Assembly: GCF_029227915.1 (NCBI RefSeq)
Contig: NC_079884.1
Coordinates: 26,598,001-26,662,000 of the forward strand
DNA from: Hydractinia symbiolongicarpus
Taxonomy: Eukaryota > Cnidaria > Hydrozoa > Anthoathecata > Hydractiniidae
DNA: 64,000 nucleotides
Direction: 5' to 3'
Shown in pieces: positions 45,401-56,759 of this stretch. The notes under the pieces were generated by a model. The model was not told the DNA's origin. It saw only the letters and a list, made by a program, of their open reading frames with translations, and did no database searches. Both the position numbers and the translations under genes were made by a program. Numbering within the stretch: the stretch's first letter is position 1; every line of letters begins with the position of its first letter.

Positions 45401-48346
45401 TAGTTGTGTTGTGATACGTTAAGTGGTGGCTAAACAACTAACGTGTTCAACTTTCACGACTGCCTCCCCTGAGCTTTGAAGTCGAAACCTATACAAGCCT
45501 ATACTTGTTGATGGGGTGGGAAGTCCTAATAACGGGTTTAATAGGTATATTAGTATTTGGCAGAAAGAAGGAATATCCAGAAATAATATGATAATATATT
45601 AATCTCTAAGGGACCTTTCGTTGTACCTTAATGTTTCCGGTTTTAAGGCTGTAGGGAGATCCATCCTCGGCACAAGTCACTTATATTAACCATAATCAAA
45701 AAATTTTATGCAATGCTGTTACGGCCCTGGAGTGAACAAATTTTCAATTACTAGCAAGTTTACATATAGGTATTTCAATTAATTAACACTTATAGCTGAC
45801 AAATTTTGTGACTTGTGAAATTAGGGCCGTCGTATAAAGGGCAGACGCGACCAGTATTTGCTCAATAAAGGTTATTTTTAATTGAATCCAATGAGTTGTT
45901 ACAGGTGTATCACCGTAATAGTTAAAAACAAAAATTGAATAATTGCATTGTGTTTATGTTAGAGTCCAGACTGTCAGAATTATCAGTGATTGTTGGAAGT
46001 TACGACAAACAGAGACAGGAGGATCAAGCTGTTATAAGAAGGCTTCGTGAACGGTTGGAAAACCTGGAAGATGAAAACTCTGCTCTGTCGAGTACACAAA
46101 ACTCCCTTTCGAACAACGAGAGTAAAATTGAAGAACTACAGGACCAAGTGACAAAGTTAAGGAATTTATTAAAAATGGCGTGGAAAAAAGCTGATCGTCA
46201 TTTAGGTAAGTTTTAAGATTTTGTTGTTTTTGATATTTTTTTGCTATTTTGTCGTCTGTCTGTAATTGAAATCCTATCCGTGTGTGTGGGCTTTCGGTTA
46301 CAGACGGGGCCTTCTTTAGTTAAACTCTATGTTACGCTATCTAGTTATTTAAGCCAAACGAAGCATGTAAACTAATCTTGCAGTCAGTTTTTGTTAAAGT
46401 AGCCCGCAGGTTTTTGTTAAAACGGCGCGTGTAACAATAAATAACTGAACGTGTGACATTGTTTGTTTTAGACCTTCAGATTTTATCCAACTCAGAAATC
46501 GACGATATTTTAAAAAACGATCCAACACATCACGCATGCCGTGTTGAATATAAACAACTCAAGGACGAGTTTGAAGGTTATAAACGTAAGCTGCGCAACA
46601 ACAAGGTTTTAAAAGATGACCATGTGTCAGAAGATATAAACGATTACAAAACGAAAATTGAGAAACTGCAGACAGATATGAAAAATATGGAGGAACATTT
46701 TGAAGAAAAAGAAAAGGAGAGCATAAGTCTGATAACAAAACTTCAAATCGATATAACATGCACAAAAGAGAATTATGAGCTACAACTGGAAAGCTTGCGT
46801 GAAGATCATAAGAAAAACATTGAACAGTTAGATACTGAAATACATAAACAACGAATTAGAACAGTAGATTTGTTGCAAGAAAAAGATACTGAGTTGGAGC
46901 GACTGCAGAAGATAGTGTTCGACCGAGAAGATTTGGTTCAAACGCAGAGCATCAAACAAAGATGTTCAGTTAATGACTCGTTTTTAACCTCCGATCTTTC
47001 TTTTATTCAGGACGAACCATGCAGTGTAGAGGAAATGTTGGTTCAATCTCCCACAGTAAGTTCTGGTCACTTAATCGTTTAAAAACCGAAAAGTCTATTC
47101 GAGATTACACGAGTTTGTTATATTTTGTGTACCGAGTATTCTAAATGCCGAGTATTTGGGTACTGAGTATTTGATATACCGCGTATTTGGGTACCAAGTA
47201 TTCAATATGCGAGTATTTGGGTACCAAGTATTCGATATGCCAAATATTTGGGTACCGAGATGGATATGCCGCGTATTTGGGTACTAAGAATTCGAAATGC
47301 CGAGTATTTGAGTACTACCGTAATTCTTCTAATTTGGTGTTCTTTCTAATTAGCGCTGATAGCCTTTTTTTCCAAAAAGTGAACAATTTTTCCCCTCTGA
47401 TTGTTAGTGCGGTTAAGTTTTAAGAGTTCAAAATTTCCTGTAATTAAAGTGACTGTACTAAATGTACACTAAATTAAAAGAAATACGGTAGTCGATGTAT
47501 TTAAAATAGCAGGTATTCGGGATGCCGATTACCCAGAATATCGGGAATAGGGATTTACCAGATATAGAGTTCGATAGCTACTGATATTTTTAGAGCCCAA
47601 CTGGTCATAATTTATTCCACTATACGGAGCAAATATCACATTATGAATCTGAACTTTCATTATGTCGATCCCAACTTATCGATCTTCAATCTGACGTCAG
47701 AGACGCAGAGCATAGGTTAGTTGCCACCTAGGCTACCATTATTGGATAAAATTTGCACTATTCTAACATGAAGTCACGTGATGCATGTATGTTTCTTATT
47801 AGGGAGGAGCAATCCATTAATCAAATGCAAGCATTAAAAGAAGAAATACGAAATTTAGAAAGAGGAAGGTATCGTCTTGTCGTATGGTTTTTTCGTGTGA
47901 TGGTCACACAAACGGAGTTTAACTTAACTAGCTAACTTAAATTAAACCTTTAAATTTAACCCAGGTGTGTGCATGTTTTTATATTTTTATTTTCTCTAGA
48001 TCACGTGAATCAGCTAATTTGGAGTACTTGAAAAATGTTTGTCTGCAATTTATGTTGACTGATTCTCCTTCTGTCAAAAAACAAATGTCACACGCTATAT
48101 CAACGATTTTAACATTTAGCCCGGCTGAGGTAAGATTTTGTTTTTCTCTCATCTGTCATAGAACTTTATATATTAAAATGCTGAGTTGGTGAATAGAACC
48201 ATTTTAAAGAAGCCGTTATTCAACTCTTCCTTTTTTTTAAATTTCAGCCTACAGTTAGGACACTTTCAAATTATTCTAATTTTGTAATAAAAAGCGACAA
48301 AATATACCCTTTTGGACAAAAAACAGCACCACAAAAGAATGTGTAA
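42426..48346 (+). CDS. GCC1: GRIP-domain golgin, GCC1 (GCC88) homologue
   Basis: Coiled-coil tether of the trans-Golgi; the family's C-terminal GRIP domain is recruited by Arl1-type GTPases. Twelve coding exons: 42426-42510, 43087-43282, 43529-43688, 43767-43835, 44442-44579, 45112-45388, 45963-46205, 46472-47055, 47594-47715, 47803-47868, 48000-48129, 48248-48346 (TAA). Phase is continuous and gives 722 residues (human GCC1 775). N-terminal block EAYKNLLEEKQVLETTLKTL matches the GCC1 start region. The middle is heptad-rich coiled coil (DKQRQEDQAVIRRLRERLEN, DEFEGYKRKLR, TVDLLQEKDTELERLQ). The GRIP domain lies at about 650-690 and includes ANLEYLKNVCLQFM and AISTILTFSPAE, with the key Tyr present. 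The GCC1-specific blocks argue against GCC2, golgin-97 or golgin-245. The first ATG lies 4 bases after an acceptor-like TTTACTTTAG. Confidence 0.94.
42768..42935. repeat. C/G-rich repeat of AATAAGCGCCCC words
   Basis: Repeated GAATAACTGCCCCCTGC and AATAAGCGCCCCTGATTG words, a run of 14 C, and a roughly inverted second half ending in GGGGCGCTTATTTGGAA, which suggests a decayed inverted-repeat element. It lies in GCC1 intron 1. Similar words are at 6136-6265. Confidence 0.55.
43972..44310 (+). repeat. Dispersed repeat family T, copy 2
   Basis: Aligns block by block with 6776-7060 and 59282-59600: TTCACACAATTTAAACTTGT, AAAATGTGGTAATTGTTGAT, ATGGACGGATTATTCCGTAA and GTGCCATTGTCTCAATACTT. The TGACGTCA palindrome of the other copies is mutated here. 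It is in a GCC1 intron. Confidence 0.6.
47125..47320. repeat. Tandem repeat, about 31-bp unit, about 5-6 copies
   Basis: Units of the type CGAGTATTTGGGTACCAAGT followed by ATTCGATATGC in the GCC1 intron between 47055 and 47594. A TATCGGGAATA-like decayed copy lies at about 47510-47560. Confidence 0.8.
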
Positions 48347-48349
48347 CAT

Positions 48350-49080
48350 AATGCTGACATCAACATAATAATTTTCTGTCACCTTAATAGGGCACTTCAG
48401 GCCTAAATTGATCCAAAAGATTTGTCATTCTATAATCAATATTAGCACAAGCAACAATTTGCATTGCATTTCGTGTGTACGAAGCACAATTATAAAATCG
48501 TGTTGACAACGAGTATTAATATACAAAGAAAAATAAGGCGTTTATATTAAGTAGACGTTCTGCTAGTAATCTGAAATCTTTTAGCCTGTAAATAGTCGAA
48601 CTGTATTTTCTTCGGATCAGCAATAATGCATTCTGCTTATTGATAATTTGAGATCACAATTGTTTTCATGCAAAATCTTTGAAGTTTAATAGCTTTTAGG
48701 TATTTTGGGTATTTAGATGGTGCAAGTGCAGAAGAAGCAAAATTTGGGATGGTGGTAGCAGGCTCGATGATGGTACAAGTTCAGGAAAAATAAAGCTTGG
48801 GGTAGTGGTAACAGCCTCAATGAAGGTGCATGTGAAATTCGTGGCGTACTAAATTTTTAACATTTAATTTTATATCTAGTTTATTTTTGTATATATATTA
48901 TATTTAGTTTTTAGGATGAATTGTATTTTACAGGTGAAATTGGAAGATATTTATATACCATTCATATACCATCTAGTATTGTCCTTTCTTAAAACGTTTC
49001 TCAGTTATTTTGCTTTTAAAAAATTAACATAGTGTCCAACTTCCCCGATGTTTCGGTCAGAACTCATTGTTCTGAATGTA
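48350..49080. other. Region after GCC1, no gene seen
   Basis: Contains a roughly 58-bp duplication at 48717-48835 (GATGGTGCAAGTGCAGAAGA... and GATGGTACAAGTTCAGGAAA...). I see no clear AATAAA close behind the GCC1 stop. No exon recognised. Confidence 0.4.
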
Positions 49081-49084
49081 TACC

Positions 49085-49330
49085 AACTAATCATTTATAC
49101 GACTCTTATTTTTATGTTCAAACGTGAAAAAGAATCTGATACTAAGAGTGTTTAAAACCGTGTTTCGGAAGATGCAACGATACCCTTCTAGTTTTTTTAG
49201 TCTAGAATTAATCACTAACAGAGGACCTAAACTATGGAACAAATTCCTTGCCATAACGTAACACTTAACCGATTTAAACGGAAGCTAAAACATAAACTAA
49301 TGATTAATCTCGAGGTCAAAAAATGAATGA
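49085..49330 (+). pseudogene. LINE reverse-transcriptase C-terminal remnant
   Basis: Two frames carry the typical non-LTR retrotransposon ending: ITNRGPKLWNKFLA then, after a frameshift, LNRFKRKLKHKLM. The pattern xxxRGPKLWNxLP...LxxFKxKLK is characteristic of the end of LINE ORF2. Stops and the frameshift make it inactive; the upstream reverse transcriptase is absent. Confidence 0.6.
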
Positions 49331-49334
49331 ATTT

Positions 49335-50390
49335 TCGCGAATCAGTTATGTCGAGATATTTCGCGAACCATTTTAAGGTCTTTCCGAATAATTAGTAGAA
49401 ATGAATAATAAATTTAGTATTTTTTTGCAATTTAAAGTTATTTCACCTTTTAATTGAACTTTCGCTTATATCACAAAAAATAAAAATCATCGAGAAAATC
49501 TAGAGAAGAAAAAGCAACATGTTTTCTTCAAAAAGTTTCGCGAAGCTAATTTTAACTTTTGAAGGTGTAGAGGCTTGGTGACAGACTACATAGTCTTTTC
49601 CTTGCTCCTCTCACTTTAGCTAATCCGCAATCACACCTTTCTGGATTCTATGATTTTAGAATAGTTATAGATTTGTATTTATTTTCAACGGGGAAATAAC
49701 ATGAAAAGTAATTATGTATTTTCAATTCGTTTGTGTATTGTACGAATGCACATCACAGAAATTCTCAGCATTTACTTCCAGGTTTCGTGTAAAATCTAAG
49801 AAGCCCTGGGGTTTTTTTTGGCAGAAAAGTTAAACAGTCAGGCTTCATTTGCCTAAAAATCTTTCGCAATTTTATTCTTGCGTTTTAAACTGCAATAATA
49901 AAGCTCTGGTATTTCCATTCTGTGAACAAGTGAGAAATAAAAGGAAAAGATTTTGTTTTTGGTAAAGATCTCTGAGAAACTTTATTCAAACGATTTCGGA
50001 CAGGCAGGGGAAACCCTGGGGACGAAACTGTCCTCGACCCTCAGCCCTAAAAAAAATCGTGTGCATTTTACACGGACTTATCAGTACACGTGGAAAAATT
50101 GCAACAAAAACAACGATCAGAAAATGAAGGAGAAGTATAGCTAAACATTTCAGCAAGTAAGTATATGTTAACTATATATACCAGTGTCTACAGTACCTCT
50201 TTGTTGTAATAAAATATTGCAATAAAGTGCATGTCCATTTTTTTTCTTCAGTCAGTCAGGAAAAAAACTACTTGCTGCTAGGGGTGTCAGCAACACCCGC
50301 AAAAAGGTTTTTCCAATGACGCTAGCTAAAAAGGGAGCATCAACTGCGCTGTGACATAAAAGGGATGCATGAAACTGTTCCATTGAATTG
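49335..50390. other. Intergenic DNA, no gene seen
   Basis: AT-rich. Family A-like ends occur at about 49800 (AAGCCCTGGGG) and 50013-50030 (CCCTGGGGACGAAACT). An open frame of 63 codons at 49953-50144 has no recognisable feature. Confidence 0.35.
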
Positions 50391-50393
50391 AGC

Positions 50394-50700
50394 GGGGCCA
50401 TAGTTTAGTGGTTATCACTCTCGTACTCTGTGCGGGAGACTAGTCTTGATTCCCCTCATAGCCCCAGGGTAAACCCAAGCCATGTGAGGAAAACTGGGTA
50501 GATGGCGCACTGTGTGGGTCGTTAGATGTGCCAGGGAGTTGTCTGGCAGAGCGCTGATTCTAATTAAGTTTGTGTAGGTCAGAGTGAGCATTAAATACTC
50601 CAGGACTCCCCATGAAAGTCATGGCCCCTCCTGGAAATAATAGACAGGGTATATCCCTTGATATTTGTGAGGCTAGCCATGTAAAGTATGCACATCTATC
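50394..50700 (+). mobile_element. tRNA-derived SINE, most complete copy
   Basis: The head is tRNA-like: GGGGCCATAGTTTAGTGGTT gives an A-box, a possible anticodon arm follows, and TCTTGATTCCCC fits a degenerate B-box. The first and last bases of the tRNA-like part pair (GGGG/CCCC). The body holds GTGCCAGGGAGTTGTCTGGC, GAGCATTAAATACTCCAGGA, AATAATAGACAGGGTATATC and a tail ending GCACATCTATC. Two shorter copies occur at 33174-33342 and 38773-38963. The head is too diverged in loop and anticodon arm to be called a working tRNA. Confidence 0.8.
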
Positions 50701-50792
50701 AAGAATGAATTATATACCCATTATTTCACATGTAAACAACTTGAAAAAAGGCTTTCCCCATGCAAGCAAATCTTCTGGTTATAATAAACACG

Positions 50793-51145
50793 AGGGTGCC
50801 GACTTGCGGGCGTTTTTCAAGGTTTTTTTAAGGTTTTCATCTGCAACCGCTGGGAAAAGCCTGGACCGTCCAGAAGCGCAGGGCGAGCTCATTGGTCTCA
50901 TTTAAATTTTGTTGAGAAGAAGGAAGGTGCATTTTTGTCGTCGTATATTATTTGTGTGATTTTATTACAGCTATTTATTGAATAAACACTACCAATGCTC
51001 AACATTAAAAGACAAAAGTTAAACATGGAAATAAATGTTAAAAAAAAAGTTGTTTCAGGGGTGAAATTTTAATTTTTTTTAAAACGCAGGAAGTTGTCTG
51101 ACAGCCCCCATGGTTTTTGCAGCGTTTCTGGCAAGTCAGCACTCT
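50793..51145. mobile_element. MITE, family B, copy 2
   Basis: A 353-bp element with ends AGGGTGCCGACTTGC and GCAAGTCAGCACTCT. The first nine bases are those of the 29792-30131 element (AGGGTTCCGA / AGGGTGCCGA). No coding capacity. Confidence 0.65.
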
Positions 51146-51149
51146 TATT

Positions 51150-53755
51150 AATAAACATAATAGCATGGAAACAAGGGTAGAAATTATTTATAATGTATAT
51201 AACTTAGGATAGGGGCTTTTTCCTAAGAAAGGCTCTTGTGTTAAGTTTTCTCCTTATGAAGTTGTCTTTGTACAATGATCAAATAACATGGAAACGAGGC
51301 TATGGCTTTGTAAGATTTTTATTACACCGCATACAGTGAAACCTTGCTATGAAAGATTGTTTGCATTATGTATAAATGTGACAACCATCTTTTAGGAACT
51401 GCACCATTACACAACATTGCCGATCTTATCTTTCACCACTTTTCGATATTATAATACTAGTCCATACAACCCATGTCAAAATCCACTAAGGCAAATTTTG
51501 ATGACATCTGCAAGAACCCGTCAATAAACAAAAAATAATTTTTCAGACATTTATTTATCTGTTGCCTCTATTGTTTAGAGTCTGATCAAAACAACGTATA
51601 GAATCCTGTCCTTTGATGAACGGTTAAGGAAATGTAAAGGTTTAAAATTTTGTTGACCTGTTAAAATAAGAAAATTATATTTTTTTAAATTTGTTTACCC
51701 ATTGCCTTCATCATATAGACCTTAAAACGCTGATCAAGGAAATGTATAGAATCATGTATCTTTAATAAATGGTTACAGAGATATTGGGGTTTAGAGGTTT
51801 TTTTATGACATCGTCAACCCGTTCATTCCGAAACCGATTCGCAGACCCAGGAAACTTACCCAAATTGGTCTCAGGTGATCCCTAGTTACCCACACGGTAA
51901 AAATCGTTGAGTCACCACCTCTTTTTCAAGTTATTTGACCTGAAAATTTTAAATGCATTGTAACAGCTTTAGTAATTTAAAGTAAGATAATGACTTTAAA
52001 TTACGTTGTGCCGTAGCGTCAGAAAATTTAACATTTGAGTCAAGTTTTTCTGTTACATCAAAGAAAAATGAACACATATCCACTTTGCCTGTTACAGACA
52101 GACAGACACACACTCTCTCTATTATTATAGAGATTAAAAATATAAGGTCTTCAATGTTTACATTAAATATTGCATGGAAAAAGGTTGACTTTTCTTTCTC
52201 ATCAACTTTATTTTCATTTCGAAATTTTAATCTTATTTGGAAATTGTATTTCGAAATATCATTGGTTGATAAATTTCCATTCATCACGGCGGTTGTACTT
52301 ATTCCAACTTCTGCAATACTAGCGAATTAGAAAAAGTTATGCAGTATGCTTAAGTGGTCGCTTATTCATATACGACTATGGCGGATGAAGTGTGAACCCT
52401 CTGAGTGGCCCACTTCACACAGCGGCTCAGTCATTTAATTTTCTTAATTCTCTTTTTTTTTAATACCAACTTTTTAACACTATCCCAAAACTGGAACCAA
52501 AATTAGCATGGTGTAAGATCATAAAATTGTCACACTTGGTGGGAGTTTATTTTCTTCTATTTACTATAGAACAAGCAATGATGGCAGTTGGATAAATCTT
52601 AATTTTAGAAGAGCAAATATTTCCAACACTGCATTTTTTATGCATACAAACTGCATAGGATTTGTGATACATTGTTTTTTTTACCTCTTGCAAACCGACA
52701 GGCAAAACAATCCATGCGAAGCTGTGGACCAGCCCAATACAAACTTTAATTCTAGGTGGGACATGTCACTTGCCTTTGATCCCTTGATATTTATTTTTTG
52801 TTGCAGCGACTAATATAGAAATGGATTGATGATAAGATATAATTCATAATTTTAATTTTTTTTTGTAAAAAGATTTGCAGATAGCATTTCAATTCGCAAA
52901 TTGCAAGTTACGACAAAATCTGAATCCTTGATCAATTTTTTTTGCACATGTGCGAAAATAAACATGAAAACTTATAAGGGGGGTTATAATCAGATTGCAA
53001 TGTCTGAAATTTAAGGAGCCAAATTACTAGAGAGGGGGCACTTGTTAGAAGGAGGGGGGCTTTTGTTGAAAAGTTTAAAAAATTATGTTGGGTAAAATGA
53101 AAACAGTATTGTATTGTAGATCATGTGCATGATACCTGCTTACGTTGAGTGTCCTGTGCTGTAGCTACCATGGAAGAAAAATATATATTTTTAAATTTTT
53201 TCCAAGTTGTATTTCTTGGATGAACATGATGTTCAAGTTTACGTACCAATACCGGTATACTGGTGTTTAAGTTCTGCTAGATACATCACTAATAAAGTAA
53301 AAATGTGGGTGACAACTGTAGATGACAACTTTAATCATGCTTTAGTAGATATTCTTTGTGCAAAAAAATTGTTGTTGTTGAGCAAATCATTTTTTTGTTT
53401 TATTTATATCTACAAAAAGAAATGAGAAAACAAAAAACTGAGTAAATTATCCACTAATTTTATAAAAAATGTATGTTTGTTTCCAGGTAGTTACCAAAGT
53501 ATGTTTACATTAGTACTAGGAAAATTAAAATCTCGATGACATTTTTTTACCTAATTTACCTCTAAGTGCAATATTTTAAAGTATATACCAATAAGCTCTT
53601 TTCCATATCCCATGTTTACAAATAATCGTGGCGGCTCTAAATGTTAGTGCAACACGAAAACGAGGTTTATCTTAAACCATTTGAAATTGTAGCGGGAAAG
53701 TGCACAAATTACTTAAAATAAGTATACATTTTTCCCTATTTTTGGCTGCACTTGA
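51150..53755. other. Intergenic DNA, no supported gene
   Basis: Contains a dispersed-repeat tract at about 52070-52140 (ACAGACAGACAGACACACAC then TATTATTATAGAGA). A 72-codon open frame at 53207-53425 has a coding-like start (DEHDVQVYVPIPVYW, DDNFNHALVDILC) but no splice context or recognised family. Confidence 0.35.
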
Positions 53756-53761
53756 GTGAAT

Positions 53762-54850
53762 ATGGATCAGTTTCAGGCGCTATTACCTCATAGTAAAACA
53801 GGTAATGGTTTGGAAGACTTGGGATCATTGCGTGTTCCTGAATTAAAAAGATTTTGTTTGTTTACAAGGAGAAAACATCTGGCACAAAAGCTGACCTTTT
53901 CCTTCGAGTTTATGCTGAATTTTGTCGCATAACAAATGAAAGCAACAATATTAATATTCTACATGTTCTGAAGAAGATCGCAATACTTATGGTATTATAA
54001 AGGGAGATTGTCATAAGGTCCCATGGAGCCAAGATCTCAGTAAAACACCACCATTTACATTTATTCAACTGTACAATTATCTTGTAATAAGAACAGTTAA
54101 ATACAAACATATTCTTCTTAAAAATACACAGTACAAAAGGCTTAAGTCATTTCAATTCTTTTAAGAAGGATTTATAAAAAATATTGGAACTGCCTCAACA
54201 AATACACACTTTTATTTTGATGTTAAAATGAAGGCGTTCATGAGAAATAAGTTGTACATGTTCATTGTAAAACTACCACTACTGGTGATGTTGCAGCTAC
54301 GCCTTGCACCCGTTCTGCAGGTACTGGTCTTTGCGGGTTTGGCCATTGTAATCATGTAGGTTGTGTGCTCTTTCGATTGGAGAATTACAATCGTGAAGGC
54401 TTGAGAGAGATGCCATCTTCTTCTTGTACATGTTGGGATGTACCACATAACTTGTCGAATGCTGTACCGATGGAGGAGGTATTGGTAGCTAAAATAAAGT
54501 TTGGTAGTAATCTAAAACTGTAAAGCCAAAAACAAACTTGTATGATCCACACGCTGTAGACGTAATGATACACACTTGAATCAACTTAAGCAAGACCCTT
54601 CTGCTTGTTTGGAGCAAAGTTGCTTTTTTTGTTCCATGAAATGAACTCATATCCATCTCAAGGAGCTGTTTAAAAGGTACAAGAGGAAGTGGTTAGTTTC
54701 GACACCAATCCTGACCATGTTGTGACATCTGAGCCTGTAATGACTTCAAAAGAAACACCTTGCTCTTTCAATAATCACTATGATATCACTAAAAGAGCAT
54801 TCAAGCATATGATGGATCATTATGCTTCATCCCTTTCTATTTCTCAATCA
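53762..54850 (+). pseudogene. Relic of a SAP-domain / SWIM zinc-finger protein (probably transposon-associated)
   Basis: Starts MDQFQALLPHSKTGNGLEDL and runs into SLRVPELK; after a one-base frame change it continues KEKTSGTKADLFLRVYAEF, together a SAP-like helix-turn-helix. A second intact segment at 54257-54523 encodes CGFGHCNHVGCVLFRLENYN and CTCWDVPHNL, the CxH half and following helix of a SWIM zinc finger. Several stops and frameshifts separate the segments. In my recollection SAP plus SWIM proteins of this kind in cnidarians often continue into a YqaJ-type exonuclease, and the frame at 54689-54850 could be a trace of it; that is inference. It is broken and not expected to be made. Confidence 0.55.
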
Positions 54851-55750
54851 AAAGAGATTTGCCACCAGCTCTTGAAGGTGCAACAATGAACCAAGGGTTT
54901 GCAAAGCATATCAACACTTTGCATGCTGCTAGAAGAGCATACATAGAAGCTGAGTCATCATCAAAAATCAGACGTGCCTTAAAACATAAAATTAAGGTAA
55001 ATTGTACTCAATTTGACAGAGGTTGTAAAGTCTTTTACAAGAAAGACGAATGCAACAAATGGAAAGGACCTGGCACTGTAATAGGTCAAGATGGAAAAAT
55101 TGTCTTTGTGCGACATGGAAATGTTTATGTTAGGGTATCAACCAACAGATTGATTAAAGTTGGGCATGAATTTCAAGAGCCAACAGAAATAAAAGTTAAC
55201 CTCAGGTGAGGCGAATTGCATTCGTGAATCTTCAGACGAAGAAAGCACTAATCAATGACAGCATGCAGATGCTGATATACACAATGGATTAGAACTTGAC
55301 GATGTCACCTTGGACCAAAACATGACTGACAACATTACGGGTATGCCAAAGAAAAACGATGAAATTCGCTACAAGCAACCAGGTGACAACATTTGGAGAG
55401 AGGCAACGATATTCAGCAGAGCTGGCAAAGCAACTGGGAAGTGCAAACTGGGATGCACTGTACCTATCTGAATTACTGGGGAAACTGCTAAGAAAAGACG
55501 TAAAGAAAATCACAATAAATACCAAGATTGATAATAATAATCTACATTCACTTATATATTCAATGAAAGTAATAATGAAAAACGACTGCGTATTGATATA
55601 GCAGCAATAAAAGATATGCTAATTCGTAAAGAAATCAATACAGTGGAATGGATACCCACCGAAAGACAATTGGCTGATTGTCTGACAAAACATGGTGCTA
55701 GTTGTCAGAGTTTACAAGATATTCTGTTGATTGGAAAACTTGATGTGTGA
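54850..55750 (+). pseudogene. Ty1/copia-like retrotransposon remnant (integrase C-terminus and RNase H end; RT missing)
   Basis: 54859-55209 encodes a polyprotein segment with LHAARRAYIEAES, FYKKDECNKWKGPGTVIGQD and VFVRHGNVYVRVSTNRL, the integrase C-terminal region of copia elements of marine animals. 55350-55460 adds IRYKQPGDNIWREATIFSRA and GKATGK. 55570-55750 encodes the RNase H end (IDIAAIKDMLIRKEI, WIPTERQLADCLTKHGAS) and a stop at 55748-55750. The reverse transcriptase that should lie between the last two parts is deleted, so the element is dead. Confidence 0.8.
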
Positions 55751-55861
55751 CATTTTAAAATTGACTATTATCAAAGTGTTTCATTTTATTTCCTTGTGCA
55801 CACAGGTTGTGTACCTTCTTTTGCTGCAGACATTTCAAACATAATGGACGTTCTACGAACT

Positions 55862-56000
55862 ACAAGAAAAAGGGAGGCATGTGTTAGTGTTGATCATTAT
55901 GTTTATTATTTGTTTCTTTATAGTGTAGTATTATAACTGGTGAGTGTAATAAATATATGTGTACATTGTTTCACTATCTATGGTTATTATCTATTTTACA
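55862..56000 (+). mobile_element. Polypurine tract and probable 3' LTR of the copia remnant
   Basis: AAGAAAAAGGGAGG directly precedes TGTGTTAGTGTTGATC (about 55880), a typical plus-strand primer followed by an LTR start with TG. The segment contains AATAAA near 55950 and a possible CA end at 56000 (TTTTACA), giving an LTR of about 120 bp. No 5' LTR was found in the window. Confidence 0.55.
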
Positions 56001-56004
56001 CTTA

Positions 56005-56750
56005 TATGTGGAGAAAATATTTTTTGATGAAAAACACTGGTCTTCTAAAATGTTACCTGCGTTGAGTCATTTTTACAGAAGAGCTGTGTTGTCTGAGTAT
56101 TTTACACAGAGAGTTGCAGATAGGAAGAAATTATACTTATACATGGTGGTTGGACCAACAATCCTTAACGCTAATAGTAAAAAAACAGCTTTTTTTAAAG
56201 CCACAAATTTATAAAATTCATTATTTAGCTAAACATTCTGTCCAGCTACCTCCTTGTACAGAAACTTTTTTACGCTTACATGAAACTTTATTTTCTCAAA
56301 AATTATTTGGTTCTTCCGTAAAAATTAAGTATTTTCATTGGTTGATCATAGGTAAACAAATAAGTTGATCTGTTCATATTGGTTTTAAAAGTTTATTTAT
56401 TGCTATGTACACCTCCAGGGAGCATATTGTACAGATTTATATAATTTCGTAAGCTAAGGATTTTTTTTTGATGAAGAGCGAAAAACTTTTCCGTCTATTT
56501 AAAATAAGTTATTTAAAATAAATGTTGATATGGCATACCCAAAATCAATGTTTTTAATTTTTTGTGGCTATAAAAATAGCCGTTTTATTGTGTTTGGCGT
56601 AGTATAGTAGTAGAATGTGACAAGTTTAAACAATATATTTTATCTCTTATCTTTTCTGCCTGGTGGGGGCGTAATCGTGGTAAAAAGTTAGTTAAGTAAC
56701 AACAAACAGTGAATATCTGATTCATAATTGGTGACAACGACAAAGGGATT
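56005..56750. other. Intergenic DNA, no gene seen
   Basis: Open frames at 55957-56368 are AT-rich, without motif or splice structure. No repeat family recognised. Confidence 0.35.
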
Positions 56751-56759
56751 ATTCCATCC

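Noticed and set aside
45719-45846. Small MITE with ACGGCCCT/AGGGCCGT ends
   Set aside because: Only about eight bases are inverted, with no second copy seen in the window; could be chance.
50394-50465. Functional tRNA gene
   Set aside because: Only a SINE head: the acceptor and B-box resemble a tRNA, but the anticodon arm and loops are irregular and the sequence continues into a SINE body found elsewhere.
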